From Cedecea colo (GTDB taxonomy: Bacteria; Pseudomonadota; Gammaproteobacteria; Enterobacterales; Enterobacteriaceae), in assembly GCF_011808225.1 (NCBI RefSeq), contig NZ_SOYS01000002.1, positions 372,001-436,000 on the forward strand: DNA of 64,000 bases, in the 5' to 3' direction. Numbering within the stretch: the stretch's first letter is position 1; every line of letters starts with the position of its first letter. The notes beneath the pieces are model-generated. The model saw nothing but the letters and a program-made list of their open reading frames with translations. It did not search any database and had not been told where the DNA came from. Position numbers and translations under genes: made by a program. Positions 32,744-42,767 of the stretch are shown here, in pieces.

Positions 32744-34395
32744 TCCGCCCGGCCCCGCGCCAGCCATAAAACGCGCGAGAACATTTTGCGTAATAATGAA
32801 GGAACGGCGTCCACGCCACGCCGTCCTGCTTCCATTGCCACCTCAATGGCAAGATCCGGCTTGGACGAGCGATGAATCGCTTTAATAATGACGCGGCGCA
32901 TGTTCATCGGCACATTCTCAGGTATGTGCGCCACGCGATGGTAAACGTCTGCGAACCCCTGCCGGTACATAAAGTGTTCCATGTCCATTGCCGGTAACGC
33001 GGTAAGGTGCTCGCGCTCCCCATTCCTGTCGTTATCCAGCAGCCCGCGAACGGTGGCGGCGTATTTCTTTCCTGCTTCGTCACCGTCCACAAGCACGTGC
33101 CACTCAATTCCCATTCTGCGCGCAAACTTGATAAGCGGCCGAAGCCCCGACTGCGCAAATTCAATGACCTTCACCCCCTCAGCATCAAAATGATGGCCGC
33201 ACTGGCGCGCCAGTTCGTTCATCACCCAGACTTCGGTTTCTCCTTCAACCAATAACCAACAGCGGGCAAAAAGGGATGAGGCGCGATTAAAGCGGATATG
33301 AAAGGCGATGCGACGGCTGTCTTCCGCGTTCATTCCCCCGGGACCAAGCCGCCAGGCGGAAACGCCGGAAGATTCGCGCACCAGGCGACAAACCTGTTCC
33401 ACCGGCGTGAGCGACAGCAGCTCACCGGAGTTGGTGGTGGTAATTTTTTGCAGCGGCAGCAGGTTAAGCAGATGCCAGGCCACGGAAAGCATGATGGGAT
33501 GCAGCCGGGTTTCAGGGTCCTCCACCAGCAGCAGCGGACGCGCGTCTTTATCCAGCGTTACCGTGCCCTTCGCCTGCAACAGGGTAGAAAACATGCCCAG
33601 CAGAATCATGCGATGCGCACGGCTGTTGGGCCTGTCGATCATCCGGTTGATGATATCAAGGTATCGCCAACTGCGTTGTTCATCATGCGAACGGCGACGC
33701 ATCAGGCGGCGTTGGGCAACGGCGCCCTGCTCCGAAAAGTAGTGTTCCAGCAACTGCACCATGGCAGAAAGCCCCTGCCGTAGCTGGGAATCCGTAAGAT
33801 TTTGCGGGCGTGAAACCAGCTCGCGCGCCAAGAAATCCAACTGCCGGGCGGTCATTTCCGTGGTCGGCATATCCGGCGCATTGCCGTTACGTAAACGACG
33901 CATGAATCGCGCATCGCGCAGCCTGAGTACGGGATTAAGGCGTGTGATTTGCTGAGCAAGCGCGTCAATATCTTCCAGCACGAGGGGCTTTGCCGCATCG
34001 TCAAGAAAGCTGCGCAGCGTTAATACCGTATTATCCTCCGCAAGCTCGCCTTCAAGGCGATACATGATGCGACGATAGCCGTCATTGCCCTCAACCCATA
34101 CCGGTGCGAGCCCGCGATACCTGCGCCCCAGATAATGCCCCGGCGCATTTTCACGGAAAGTCAAAACGATATGCAGGTGGTGCTCGCGCCCCAGCATATC
34201 TCCGGGCGGAAAATGGAAATCTTCACGGGCAAAGTGATAAAGCTTTTCCTGCGGGGAGAGCAACAGAGTGAGCGCGTCCAGCAGGCTCGATTTACCCCAG
34301 GCGTTCTCGCCGATCAGCACGTTATTTTGCTCAAGCATTAATGACAGACGGTTAATACCGCGAAACCCGACAATCTCAACTCGTTCGAGAAACAT
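32740..34395 (-). CDS. ybjD: OLD-family ATPase/TOPRIM nuclease-like protein YbjD
   Basis: A 551-residue protein with the architecture of overcoming-lysogenization-defect nucleases: an N-terminal SMC/ABC-like ATPase (FRGINRLSLMLEQNNVLIGE, Walker A GENAWGKSS about 28-36; later LLLVEDPETRLHP as Walker B) and a C-terminal TOPRIM domain (LLVEGETE and VLVDGDEAGKKYA). It is close to E. coli YbjD throughout. Cellular role is unproven; OLD proteins are DNA nucleases, some with anti-phage roles. The start is ATG 34395 (MFLERVEIVGFRG); the frame continues open upstream to 34530 without conservation. Confidence 0.92.
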   Translation of the reverse strand: MFLERVEIVGFRGINRLSLMLEQNNVLIGENAWGKSSLLDALTLLLSPQEKLYHFAREDFHFPPGDMLGREHHLHIVLTFRENAPGHYLGRRYRGLAPVWVEGNDGYRRIMYRLEGELAEDNTVLTLRSFLDDAAKPLVLEDIDALAQQITRLNPVLRLRDARFMRRLRNGNAPDMPTTEMTARQLDFLARELVSRPQNLTDSQLRQGLSAMVQLLEHYFSEQGAVAQRRLMRRRSHDEQRSWRYLDIINRMIDRPNSRAHRMILLGMFSTLLQAKGTVTLDKDARPLLLVEDPETRLHPIMLSVAWHLLNLLPLQKITTTNSGELLSLTPVEQVCRLVRESSGVSAWRLGPGGMNAEDSRRIAFHIRFNRASSLFARCWLLVEGETEVWVMNELARQCGHHFDAEGVKVIEFAQSGLRPLIKFARRMGIEWHVLVDGDEAGKKYAATVRGLLDNDRNGEREHLTALPAMDMEHFMYRQGFADVYHRVAHIPENVPMNMRRVIIKAIHRSSKPDLAIEVAMEAGRRGVDAVPSLLRKMFSRVLWLARGRAD

Positions 34396-34671
34396 ACTCC
34401 CTCCAGGGTCATCCGCTGCATATCCATAAGTTGCCAGGGCTGGCAATAAATGGAGTATAGCGGGAAGGTGCTGCTCCAGGCCCGGCATGGACGCTGGTTC
34501 ATCCGATCGGCAGTATTCCGGGCGGCGCAATGTTTACCCACCCTACAAAAATCAAGCCTGCCAGCAAACCTGTTATTTTGCATAAAAAGTCTCATTTTTC
34601 GCAGCTTTACTCACTCCGCTACTTTGGGTAGTGTGAGCTGTGCCGTTTTTATTTCAAGGATTGCCCACCTC
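34396..34671. other. ybjD-lysO divergent gap without aqpZ
   Basis: This 276-bp region separates ybjD and lysO. In E. coli aqpZ lies here; no remnant of an aquaporin (NPA motifs) is readable. A degenerate REP-like sequence (CGGGCGGCGCAATGTTTACC with CACCCTAC after it, about 34518-34546) is present, which is unusual between divergent promoters. Confidence 0.5.
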
Positions 34672-35571
34672 ATGTTTTCGGGATTGTTGATTATCTTAGT
34701 GCCGCTGATTGTCGGCTATCTTATTGCCCTGCGACAAACCAGTCTTTTAAAACTCATTAATCGTCTGCTTAGCTGGATTGTTTATGTGATTCTGTTTTTC
34801 ATGGGGATAAGCCTTGCGTTTCTCGACAACCTGGCGAGTAACCTGCTGGCAATATTCCACTACTCGGCGGTCAGCGTGGTGGTAATTTTGCTGTGTAACG
34901 CCGCAGCGCTTTTGTGGCTGGAACGTTCGCTGCCCTGGCATCACGCCCATCAGCAGGAAAAACTGCCTTCCCGAATCGCCATGGCGCTGGAATCTTTAAA
35001 ACTCTGCTTCGTCGTGGTGGCGGGTTTTCTGCTCGGGCTAACGGGCTGGACATTTTTGCATTACGCCACGCAGGCGAGCGAATATACGCTGATTTTCCTG
35101 TTGTTCCTGGTCGGGATACAGTTGCGTAACAGCGGCATGACGTTAAAACAAATCGTGCTTAACCGGCGCGGTATGATTATTGCGGTAGTGGTTGTCCTGA
35201 GCTCAATGGCCGCCGGCGTGATAAACGCCTTTATTCTCGGTCTGCCCATTAAAACCGGTCTGGCAATGGCGTCGGGCTTTGGCTGGTATTCGCTTTCCGG
35301 CATCCTGATGACCGAATCCTATGGCCCGGTTATCGGCAGCGCCACCTTCTTTAACGATCTTATCCGCGAGCTGTTGGCAATCGTGCTGATACCGGGCCTT
35401 GTGGCTAAGAGCCGCTCTACGGCGCTGGGACTGTGCGGGGCCACCTCAATGGACTTTACGCTACCGGTGCTGCAACGCAGCGGCGGGCTGGAAATCGTCC
35501 CTGCGGCTATCGTACACGGCTTTATTCTCAGCCTGCTGACCCCGCTGCTGATGGCCTTCTTCGCTTCCTGA
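34672..35571 (+). CDS. lysO: L-lysine exporter LysO
   Basis: An inner-membrane lysine (and thialysine) exporter, formerly YbjE (DUF340). The 299 residues form about eight hydrophobic segments and match E. coli throughout (MFSGLLIILVPLIVGYLI at the start, ALGLCGATSMDFTLPVLQR near the C-terminus). The start is ATG 34672 with AAGGA upstream; the frame is open further upstream to 34450 but not conserved. In E. coli it is repressed by ArgR. Confidence 0.95.
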   Translation: MFSGLLIILVPLIVGYLIALRQTSLLKLINRLLSWIVYVILFFMGISLAFLDNLASNLLAIFHYSAVSVVVILLCNAAALLWLERSLPWHHAHQQEKLPSRIAMALESLKLCFVVVAGFLLGLTGWTFLHYATQASEYTLIFLLFLVGIQLRNSGMTLKQIVLNRRGMIIAVVVVLSSMAAGVINAFILGLPIKTGLAMASGFGWYSLSGILMTESYGPVIGSATFFNDLIRELLAIVLIPGLVAKSRSTALGLCGATSMDFTLPVLQRSGGLEIVPAAIVHGFILSLLTPLLMAFFAS

Positions 35572-35580
35572 TACCTCATT

Positions 35581-35600
35581 GGCGGTAGGTTTCTGCCGCC
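35581..35600 (+). terminator. Hairpin after lysO
   Basis: GGCGGTAG-GTTT-CTGCCGCC, 10 bp after the lysO stop. It is followed by AAATTT rather than a clean T tract, so termination may be inefficient. Confidence 0.5.
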
Positions 35601-35604
35601 AAAT

Positions 35605-35618
35605 TTGCGCTAAATCAA
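35605..35618 (+). promoter_or_regulatory. FNR-like half-conserved site upstream of hcp
   Basis: TTGCGCTAAATCAA has a perfect right half (ATCAA) and TTG of the left half of the FNR consensus. In E. coli hcp is FNR-activated from a far upstream site, which would agree with a start near the NsrR-like dyad. Assignment by consensus only. Confidence 0.4.
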
Positions 35619-35677
35619 TCTCCGCTTAACTTCCGGTAAAAAGACCTTTTCTCCCATCTGAGTGAGGCATAACCTTA

Positions 35678-35700
35678 AACATGTATATTAAATATAACTT
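35678..35700 (+). promoter_or_regulatory. NsrR-like operator upstream of hcp
   Basis: Two 11-bp half sites separated by one base (AACATGTATAT, T, AAATATAACTT) match the NsrR half-site AAGATGYATTT in 9 of 11 positions each. It lies just upstream of the hcp start. NsrR repression of hcp-hcr relieved by nitric oxide is established in E. coli. Confidence 0.6.
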
Positions 35701-35714
35701 TAAAAGGTACGATC

Positions 35715-37367
35715 ATGTTTTGTGTGCAATGTGAACAAACAATCCGCACCCCAGCGGGTAACGGCTGCTCTTACGCGCAGGGGATGTGTGGCAAAACTGC
35801 CGAAACTTCTGACCTGCAGGATCTGCTGATTGCCACTTTGCAGGGGCTATCCGCCTGGGCCGTTGCCGCCCGCGAAGCTGGTATTATCGACCACGAAGCC
35901 GACAGCTTTGCGCCACGCGCCTTCTTCTCTACCCTCACTAACGTCAACTTCGACTCCCCACGCATTATTGGCTACGCGCGCGAAGCCATCGCCCTGCGTG
36001 AAAGCCTTAAAGCACGCGCTCTTGCGGTTAACGCGGATATTACCGTCGATAGCCCAATGGCCGAGCTGCAGCTGGTCAGCGATGATTTAGGCGAATTACA
36101 GCGCCAGGCGGCAGACTTTGCCCCTAACCGCGATAAAGCGGAAATCGGGGAAGATATCCTGGGTCTGCGCCTGCTTTGCCTGTACGGCCTGAAAGGGGCC
36201 GCAGCCTATATGGAACACGCCCACGTGCTCGGCCAGTACGACAACGATATCTACGCGCAGTACCACAAAATTATGGCGTGGCTCGGCACCTGGCCTGCGG
36301 ATATGGGCGCGCTGCTTGAATGCTCAATGGAAATCGGCCAGATGAACTTCAAAGTGATGAGCATTCTGGATCACGGCGAAACCACCAAATATGGCCACCC
36401 AACGCCAACTCAGGTGAACGTGCGCCCTGTTGCCGGCAAATGTATTTTGATTTCCGGTCACGACCTGAAAGACCTGTTCAGCCTGCTGGAGCAGACCGAA
36501 GGCACCGGCGTTAACGTCTACACGCATGGCGAAATGCTGCCGGCTCATGGTTACCCGGAACTGCGTAAATTCAAACACCTGGTCGGTAACTACGGCAGCG
36601 GCTGGCAGAATCAGCAGACCGAATTCGCCCGTTTCCCGGGCCCGGTGGTAATGACATCCAACTGCATCATCAACCCGGAAGTGGGTTCCTATGCAGACCG
36701 TATCTGGACCCGCAGCATCGTCGGCTGGCCGGGCGTTAGCCATCTTGAAGGCGAAGACTTCGCACCGGTGATTGCCCAGGCGCAGCAGATGGCCGGCTTC
36801 CCTTATAGCGAAATCGAGCACCTGATCACCGTTGGTTTTGGACGCCAGACACTGCTGGGCGCGGCCGACACGCTGATCGATCTGGTGAGCCGCGAAAAAC
36901 TGCGTCACATCTTCCTGGTCGGCGGCTGCGACGGCGACCGTGGCGAACGCAGCTACTTTACCGATTTCGCCACCAGCGTACCGAAAGACTGCATGATCCT
37001 GACGCTGGCCTGCGGAAAGTATCGCTTCAACAAGCTGGACTTCGGCAACATTGAAGGTCTGCCGCGCCTGGTGGATGCCGGTCAGTGTAACGATTCCTAC
37101 TCGGCGATTATTCTGGCGGTTACGCTTGCTGAAAAACTCGGCTGTGGCGTGAACGATCTCCCGCTGAGCCTGGTGCTTTCCTGGTTTGAGCAAAAAGCCA
37201 TTGTTGTTCTGCTCACCCTGCTGTCGCTGGGCGTGACCAATATCGTGACCGGCCCAACCGCGCCTGGTTTCCTGACGCCAAATCTGCTGGCCATCCTCAA
37301 CGAGAAATTTGGCCTGCGTGCCATCACTACCGTTGAAGAAGACATCCAGCAGTTAATGAGCGCGTAA
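35715..37367 (+). CDS. hcp: hydroxylamine reductase / hybrid-cluster protein
   Basis: An Fe-S-O hybrid cluster protein, in E. coli a high-affinity NO reductase and S-nitrosylase. The 550 residues equal the E. coli length. The N-terminal cysteines C3, C6, C18 and C25 ([17 protein letters not shown]) hold the 4Fe-4S cluster; later Cys/Glu/His residues ([23 protein letters not shown]) hold the hybrid cluster. The ATG is at 35715. It is followed 9 bp later by hcr, encoding its reductase. Confidence 0.98.
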   Translation: MFCVQCEQTIRTPAGNGCSYAQGMCGKTAETSDLQDLLIATLQGLSAWAVAAREAGIIDHEADSFAPRAFFSTLTNVNFDSPRIIGYAREAIALRESLKARALAVNADITVDSPMAELQLVSDDLGELQRQAADFAPNRDKAEIGEDILGLRLLCLYGLKGAAAYMEHAHVLGQYDNDIYAQYHKIMAWLGTWPADMGALLECSMEIGQMNFKVMSILDHGETTKYGHPTPTQVNVRPVAGKCILISGHDLKDLFSLLEQTEGTGVNVYTHGEMLPAHGYPELRKFKHLVGNYGSGWQNQQTEFARFPGPVVMTSNCIINPEVGSYADRIWTRSIVGWPGVSHLEGEDFAPVIAQAQQMAGFPYSEIEHLITVGFGRQTLLGAADTLIDLVSREKLRHIFLVGGCDGDRGERSYFTDFATSVPKDCMILTLACGKYRFNKLDFGNIEGLPRLVDAGQCNDSYSAIILAVTLAEKLGCGVNDLPLSLVLSWFEQKAIVVLLTLLSLGVTNIVTGPTAPGFLTPNLLAILNEKFGLRAITTVEEDIQQLMSA

Positions 37368-37376
37368 GGAGTAGCC

Positions 37377-38345
37377 ATGACCATGCCAACGCCGCTGTGC
37401 CCGTATCGTATGCAGGTGCATCACATTCACCAGGAGACGCCGGACGTCTGGACGCTGTCGCTTATCAACCACGACTTTTATCCTTATAAGGCCGGGCAGT
37501 ACGCGCTGGTGAGTATTCGCAACGGCGATGAAACGCTGCGCGCTTACACGATCTCTTCCACGCCGGGAATCAGCCCGTTCATTACGCTGACGGTCCGTCG
37601 TATTGAGGATGGCGTTGGTTCCGGGTGGCTGACGCAGGAAGTGAAGGTCGGTGATTACCTGTGGCTGTCTGAAGGCCAGGGGGAATTTACCTGCGAAAAT
37701 CTGACCGCCGACCGCTATCTGCTGATGGCGGCGGGCTGCGGCGTGACGCCCGTCATGTCGATGCGTCGCTGGCTGGCAAAACATCGCCCGCAGGCTGACG
37801 TAGCGGTGATTTTCAACGTGCGCTCACCGCAAGACGTGATTTTCGCCGCAGAGTGGCGCGATTATCCGGTGACGCTGGTGGCAGAAAACAACGCTACCCA
37901 GGGTTTTATCGCCGGTCGTTTGACTCGCGACATTCTGCAGGCGGTTCCGGATATCGCCTCTCGTACCGTCATGACCTGCGGGCCTGCGCCTTATATGGAC
38001 CTGGTGGAAAAAGAAGTGAAGGCGCTGGGCGTAACCGAGTTTTATAGCGAGAAGTTTTTCACACCCGTAGCAAAACCCGTGGACAGCGGGCTGAAATTCA
38101 CCACGCTGAAGCCGATGCGCGAATTCCACGCCCCCGTTGGCAGCACGCTGCTGGCAGCGCTGGAAAGCAACAGCGTGCCGGTTAACGCCGCCTGCCGTGC
38201 CGGGGTTTGTGGAAGCTGTAAAACTAAAATCGAATCCGGGGATTACACCGTCAGCAGCACCATGACGCTGACCGAGGCCGAAATTGCCAACGGTTACGTG
38301 CTGGCCTGCTCGTGCCATCCGCAAAGTGATTTAGTTCTCGCCTGA
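37377..38345 (+). CDS. hcr: NADH oxidoreductase Hcr
   Basis: Transfers electrons from NADH to Hcp. The 322 residues carry a ferredoxin-reductase FAD domain (RAYTISSTPG), an NAD-binding domain (AAGCGVTPVMSMRRW) and a C-terminal plant-type 2Fe-2S domain (CRAGVCGSC, with a final Cys in LACSC). The RBS AAGGAG is 9 bp after the hcp stop, so it forms the hcp-hcr operon. Confidence 0.97.
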   Translation: MTMPTPLCPYRMQVHHIHQETPDVWTLSLINHDFYPYKAGQYALVSIRNGDETLRAYTISSTPGISPFITLTVRRIEDGVGSGWLTQEVKVGDYLWLSEGQGEFTCENLTADRYLLMAAGCGVTPVMSMRRWLAKHRPQADVAVIFNVRSPQDVIFAAEWRDYPVTLVAENNATQGFIAGRLTRDILQAVPDIASRTVMTCGPAPYMDLVEKEVKALGVTEFYSEKFFTPVAKPVDSGLKFTTLKPMREFHAPVGSTLLAALESNSVPVNAACRAGVCGSCKTKIESGDYTVSSTMTLTEAEIANGYVLACSCHPQSDLVLA

Positions 38346-38352
38346 TATCTTA

Positions 38353-38375
38353 TGCCGCCCGGTTTCCGGGTGGCA
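38353..38375 (+). terminator. hcr terminator-like hairpin
   Basis: TGCCGCCCGG-TTT-CCGGGTGGCA, 8 bp after the hcr stop, followed by CTTTCT. It is a likely intrinsic terminator with a modest U tract before poxB. Confidence 0.65.
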
Positions 38376-38447
38376 CTTTCTGCCCTGTCTCTCTTATTTC
38401 ATTGGCTAAGCTTGTTAACGGTAACTGAATCGTGACAAGGAGAACCG

Positions 38448-40172
38448 ATGAAACAGACCGTAGCCGCTTATCTGGCAAAAACTCTTGAAAGCGCAGGTGT
38501 AAAACGCATCTGGGGCGTGACCGGCGATTCCCTCAACGGCATCAGCGACAGCCTGAATCGCATGGGCACGATAGACTGGATGCCGACGCGCCACGAAGAG
38601 GTAGCCGCTTTTGCCGCTGGCGCCGAAGCGCATCTGACGGGCGAGCTGGCCGTCTGCGCGGGTTCGTGCGGGCCGGGTAACCTTCACTTAATTAACGGCC
38701 TGTTCGACTGTCATCGTAACCGGGTGCCCGTGCTGGCCATCGCCGCCCATATTCCCTCAAGCGAAATCGGCAGCGGATATTTCCAGGAGACGCATCCTGA
38801 AGAGCTGTTTCGCGAATGCAGCCATTACTGCGAGCTGGTGTCATCCCCGGAGCAGATCCCGCAGGTGCTGGCGATTGCCATGCGCAAAGCCGTTCTTAAC
38901 CGTGGTGTTTCGGTGGTGGTTCTGCCCGGCGACGTGGCGCTTAAACCCGCTCCTGAATCTGCCACTACTCACTGGTATCCCGCTCCGCAGCCCGTTATCG
39001 TCCCACAGCATGAGGAGCTAAAAAAGCTCGCTCAGCTGCTGCGTTATAACGACAACATCGCGCTGATGTGCGGCAGCGGCTGTGCGGGCGCTCATGAAGA
39101 GCTGGTGCAGTTTGCCGCAACGTTAAAAGCCCCGATTGTTCACGCGCTGCGCGGCAAAGAACACGTTGAATACGACAACCCTTACGATGTGGGCATGACC
39201 GGACTTATTGGTTTCTCATCCGGCTTCCATACCATGATGAACGCCGACACGCTGATCCTGCTCGGCACCCAGTTCCCGTATCGCGCCTTTTATCCCACGG
39301 ATGCAAAAATCATTCAGATTGATATCAACCCCGGCAGCATCGGCGCGCACAGCAAAGTCGATATGGCGCTGGTCGGGGATATTAAGGCCACCCTGAGCGC
39401 CCTGCTTCCGCTACTGGAAGAAAAAACCGATCGCAGCTTCCTCGACAAGGCGCTGGATGACTATCGTGAAGCACGCGAAAGCCTGGACGAGCTGGCGCAG
39501 GCAAGCGACGAGGACAAGCCCATTCATCCGCAGTATGTCGCGCAGCAAATCAGCACATACGCTGCTGAAGACGCCATCTTTACCTGCGACGTAGGCACGC
39601 CAACCGTCTGGGCCGCACGCTACCTGAAGATGAACGGTAAACGCCGCCTGCTCGGCTCCTTCACGCACGGCTCGATGGCGAACGCCATGCCCCAGGCGCT
39701 GGGCGCACAGGCCACAGCACCTGGCCGCCAGGTGGTAGCCATGTGCGGCGACGGCGGATTCAGCATGCTGATGGGCGATTTTCTCTCCGTGGTGCAGATG
39801 AAGCTGCCCGTCAAAATCGTGGTATTCAACAACAGCGTGCTGGGCTTTGTCGCAATGGAGATGAAAGCAGGCGGCTATCTGACGGACGGCACCGACCTGC
39901 ACGAAACCAACTTCGCCAATATTGCCAACGCCTGCGGCATCACCGGCATCCGCGTTGAGAAGTCAGCGGATCTCGATAATGCCCTTCAGCGCGCCTTTAG
40001 CATTGACGGCCCGGTGCTGGTGGATGTGGTCGTTGCAAAAGAAGAGCTGGCGATCCCGCCGCAAATCAAACTGGAGCAGGCCAAAGGGTTCAGCCTGTAT
40101 ATGCTGCGCGCAATTATTAGCGGACGCGGCGACGAGGTTATCGAACTGGCGAAAACCAACTGGTTCCGGTAA
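38448..40172 (+). CDS. poxB: pyruvate dehydrogenase (ubiquinone), pyruvate oxidase
   Basis: A TPP/FAD enzyme at the inner membrane that decarboxylates pyruvate to acetate and CO2 and reduces ubiquinone; in E. coli sigma-S dependent. The 574 residues have the TPP pyrophosphate motif [17 protein letters not shown]...NN and the catalytic Glu in [10 protein letters not shown]-like context ([15 protein letters not shown]). The C-terminal amphipathic membrane-binding segment is present ([15 protein letters not shown]). The RBS AAGGAG precedes ATG 38448. It leads the likely poxB-ltaE-ybjT operon. Confidence 0.97.
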   Translation: MKQTVAAYLAKTLESAGVKRIWGVTGDSLNGISDSLNRMGTIDWMPTRHEEVAAFAAGAEAHLTGELAVCAGSCGPGNLHLINGLFDCHRNRVPVLAIAAHIPSSEIGSGYFQETHPEELFRECSHYCELVSSPEQIPQVLAIAMRKAVLNRGVSVVVLPGDVALKPAPESATTHWYPAPQPVIVPQHEELKKLAQLLRYNDNIALMCGSGCAGAHEELVQFAATLKAPIVHALRGKEHVEYDNPYDVGMTGLIGFSSGFHTMMNADTLILLGTQFPYRAFYPTDAKIIQIDINPGSIGAHSKVDMALVGDIKATLSALLPLLEEKTDRSFLDKALDDYREARESLDELAQASDEDKPIHPQYVAQQISTYAAEDAIFTCDVGTPTVWAARYLKMNGKRRLLGSFTHGSMANAMPQALGAQATAPGRQVVAMCGDGGFSMLMGDFLSVVQMKLPVKIVVFNNSVLGFVAMEMKAGGYLTDGTDLHETNFANIANACGITGIRVEKSADLDNALQRAFSIDGPVLVDVVVAKEELAIPPQIKLEQAKGFSLYMLRAIISGRGDEVIELAKTNWFR

Positions 40173-40186
40173 AACAGAGGCTTATT

Positions 40187-40213
40187 ATGGATATTAATGA
40201 GGTTCCCCCGTGA
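40187..40213 (+). CDS. Candidate 8-codon leader ORF before ltaE
   Basis: ATG at 40187 followed by codons for DINEVPP and a TGA at 40211-40213 that overlaps the ltaE GTG start (GTGA). ACAGAGG sits at a good distance upstream of this ATG. It would place a terminating ribosome on the ltaE start codon. Translation of such a short peptide cannot be judged from sequence alone. Confidence 0.3.
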   Translation: MDINEVPP

Positions 40214-41211
40214 TAGATCTGCGCAGCGACACCGTAACCCGACCGTCCGGAGCCATGCTTGAAAAAATGATGGCCGCGCCGACCGGCGATGACGTATATG
40301 GCGACGACCCAACGGTCAATGAATTGCAGGCGTATGCCGCAAAAATCAGCGGTAAAGAAGCCGCGCTGTTTTTACCAACCGGCACGCAGGCAAACCTTGT
40401 CGCGCTGCTTAGCCACTGCGAGCGCGGCGAAGAGTATATCGTTGGTCAGCTCGCGCATAATTACCTCTACGAGGCAGGCGGTGCCGCCGTGCTGGGCAGC
40501 ATTCAGCCTCAGCCGATCGAAGCTAATCAGGACGGTTCGCTGCCGCTCGATAAAGTCGCGGCGAAAATCAAACCGGATGATATCCACTTCGCCCGCACCA
40601 AACTCCTTAGCCTTGAAAATACCCATAACGGCAAAGTTCTGCCGCGCGAATATTTGCAGCAGGCATGGGAATTCACGCGCCAACATAACCTCGCCCTTCA
40701 CGTCGATGGCGCACGTATTTTCAACGCGGTAGTCGCTTACGGCTGCCAGCTTGAAGAAATAGTTCGCTATTGCGACTCCTTCACCATCTGCCTTTCCAAA
40801 GGGCTCGGCACTCCGGTTGGCTCGCTGCTGGTCGGCAGCCACGATTACATCAAGCGCGCGACACGCTGGCGTAAAATGGTCGGCGGCGGAATGCGTCAGG
40901 CCGGGATTCTGGCCGCGGCAGGCCTGTACGCGCTGGAAAACAACGTTCAGCGCTTACGCGAAGATCACGACAATGCGCACTGGCTTGCCGGTGAACTCCG
41001 CGAAATCGGCGTGGATGTGACGCGTCAGGATACCAATATGGTCTTTGTGCGCGTCCCGGCGGAGCAAGCGGAACGCCTGGGTCAATATATGCGTGAGCGT
41101 GGCGTATTAATGAGCGCCGGACCGATTACCCGTCTGGTCACTCACCTCGACGTTAGCCGCGCGCAGCTCGCCGAAGTGGTTAATCACTGGCGCGCCTTCG
41201 TACAGCTTTAA
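40210..41211 (+). CDS. ltaE: low-specificity L-threonine aldolase
   Basis: A PLP enzyme splitting threonine or allo-threonine to glycine and acetaldehyde. The 333 residues start at GTG 40210 (MIDLRSDTVTRPSGAM). The PLP lysine is K197 in CLSKGLGTPVGS. The sequence matches E. coli LtaE throughout. It is 37 bp after poxB and 16 bp before ybjT, so likely co-transcribed. Confidence 0.97.
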   Translation: MIDLRSDTVTRPSGAMLEKMMAAPTGDDVYGDDPTVNELQAYAAKISGKEAALFLPTGTQANLVALLSHCERGEEYIVGQLAHNYLYEAGGAAVLGSIQPQPIEANQDGSLPLDKVAAKIKPDDIHFARTKLLSLENTHNGKVLPREYLQQAWEFTRQHNLALHVDGARIFNAVVAYGCQLEEIVRYCDSFTICLSKGLGTPVGSLLVGSHDYIKRATRWRKMVGGGMRQAGILAAAGLYALENNVQRLREDHDNAHWLAGELREIGVDVTRQDTNMVFVRVPAEQAERLGQYMRERGVLMSAGPITRLVTHLDVSRAQLAEVVNHWRAFVQL

Positions 41212-41227
41212 CTGAGGTTCAGGGACG

Positions 41228-42679
41228 ATGACTCGGCCACAAAGGATTCTGGTGCTCGGCGCGAGCGGCTACATCGGTCAACGTCTGGTGCCGGAGCTTA
41301 GTAAAGCCGGGCACCATATTGTTGCCGCTGCGCGCCGCGTGGAGTGGCTGAAGAAACAGCAATGGCCCGGCGTTGAATGCCAGCACGTTGATCTACAGTG
41401 GCCGCAACACCTTCCGGCGCTGCTCGAAGGCGTGAACACCCTTTATTACCTGGTTCACAGCATGGGCGACGGGCCAGATTTTGTCGCCCACGAGCGCCAG
41501 GCCGCGCTTAATCTACGCGACGCGCTTGCTGAGCATCCTGTTCAACACATCATTTTCCTGAGTTCTTTACAGGCGTCGGATGGCGATCGCAGCTCTGACC
41601 ACCTGCGCGCTCGCCAGCTCACCGCTGATATTCTGCGCGATTCCGGCGTGCCGGTAACCGAATTACGCGCCGGGATAATCATCGGCGCGGGTTCAGCGGC
41701 ATTCGAAGTGATGCGCGATATGGTGTACAACCTGCCGGTACTGACGCCGCCGCGCTGGGTACGTTCGCGTACCACGCCCATCGCGCTGCAAAACCTGCTT
41801 TATTATCTTGTCGCGTTACTCGAACATCCCGCGCAAGAAAACCGGGTATTTGAAGCAGCGGGGCCAGAAGTGCTCAGCTACCAGCAGCAATTTGAGCGCT
41901 TTATGGCCATCAGCGGCCGTCATCGTATGCTGCTCCCCGTTCCGCTACCGACCCGCTGGATCTCCGTCTGGTTCCTGAATGTCATTACCTCAGTACCGCC
42001 GACCACTGCAAAAGCGCTGATCCAGGGACTTAAGCACGATCTTCTGGCGAACGATGGCGATCTGCGGGCGCTCATTCCACAGCGACTTATCTCTTTTGAG
42101 GACGCCGTTCGGGCGACCCTTAGCGAAGAAAATAAGCTGGCAAATTCGCAGGACTGGGGATACGACGCCCAGGCGCACGCGCGCTGGCGTCCGGAATACG
42201 GCTACTTCCCCAAACAGGCCGGTTATACCATGCACACCCGCGCGAGCCTCGCTGAACTATGGAATGTGGTGAATCAGCTCGGCGGCAAAGAAGGCTACTT
42301 TTTTGGCAACGTCCTCTGGCGAACTCGCGCATTTATGGACCTGCTGATGGGGCATAAGCTTGCTAAAGGCCGTCCTGCGCATCCGATGCTTAAAGTGGGT
42401 GACGGAGTGGATAGCTGGAAAGTCATTATCGTTGAGCCACAAAAAGAGCTGGCGCTGCTGTTTGGGATGAAAGCGCCCGGTCTTGGGCGTCTGACTTTCA
42501 CTTTGCACGACGAGGGCGATAAGCGAACGCTGGATGTTCGCGCCTGGTGGCATCCTCACGGCAGCGCCGGGCTGTTTTACTGGCTGGTGATGATCCCTGC
42601 ACATCTGTTTATTTTCCAGGGGATGGCGCGGCGTATATGTCATTTAGCCGAACAATCTTCGCGCAAAGAGCGTCTATAG
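41228..42679 (+). CDS. ybjT: NAD(P)-binding SDR-like protein YbjT with DUF2867 domain
   Basis: A 483-residue protein with an N-terminal Rossmann fold ([18 protein letters not shown], glycine motif GASGYIG) of the atypical short-chain dehydrogenase/NmrA type. Its C-terminal DUF2867 domain (about 330-483) ends in a hydrophobic stretch ([20 protein letters not shown]). Homologue of E. coli YbjT; the substrate is unknown. It is third in the poxB-ltaE-ybjT cluster. Confidence 0.94.
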   Translation: MTRPQRILVLGASGYIGQRLVPELSKAGHHIVAAARRVEWLKKQQWPGVECQHVDLQWPQHLPALLEGVNTLYYLVHSMGDGPDFVAHERQAALNLRDALAEHPVQHIIFLSSLQASDGDRSSDHLRARQLTADILRDSGVPVTELRAGIIIGAGSAAFEVMRDMVYNLPVLTPPRWVRSRTTPIALQNLLYYLVALLEHPAQENRVFEAAGPEVLSYQQQFERFMAISGRHRMLLPVPLPTRWISVWFLNVITSVPPTTAKALIQGLKHDLLANDGDLRALIPQRLISFEDAVRATLSEENKLANSQDWGYDAQAHARWRPEYGYFPKQAGYTMHTRASLAELWNVVNQLGGKEGYFFGNVLWRTRAFMDLLMGHKLAKGRPAHPMLKVGDGVDSWKVIIVEPQKELALLFGMKAPGLGRLTFTLHDEGDKRTLDVRAWWHPHGSAGLFYWLVMIPAHLFIFQGMARRICHLAEQSSRKERL

Positions 42680-42767
42680 TTCTTATTCTTACTCACAGGG
42701 CATTGCAAGCGCTGCCGTTTCACGGAAAAATGCCCGCGTTAATCTCAACCACAATGAGTTGGTCTAC

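Noticed and set aside
32388-32885. 165-codon plus-strand frame spanning the macA-ybjD gap and the ybjD 3' end
   Set aside because: Its second part is antisense to ybjD and the start would be TTG without a ribosome-binding site. The shorter frames at 32437 and 32591 look more protein-like in this gap.
32740-34395. ybjD as part of a two-gene anti-phage system (OLD nuclease plus UvrD-like helicase, Gabija type)
   Set aside because: No helicase gene is adjacent, and ybjD with its neighbours is in the conserved core position, so a defence-island reading is not supported.
36324-37193. 289-codon frame antisense to hcp
   Set aside because: It is a shadow of the hcp codon pattern. The translation has no recognisable motif and no ribosome-binding site.
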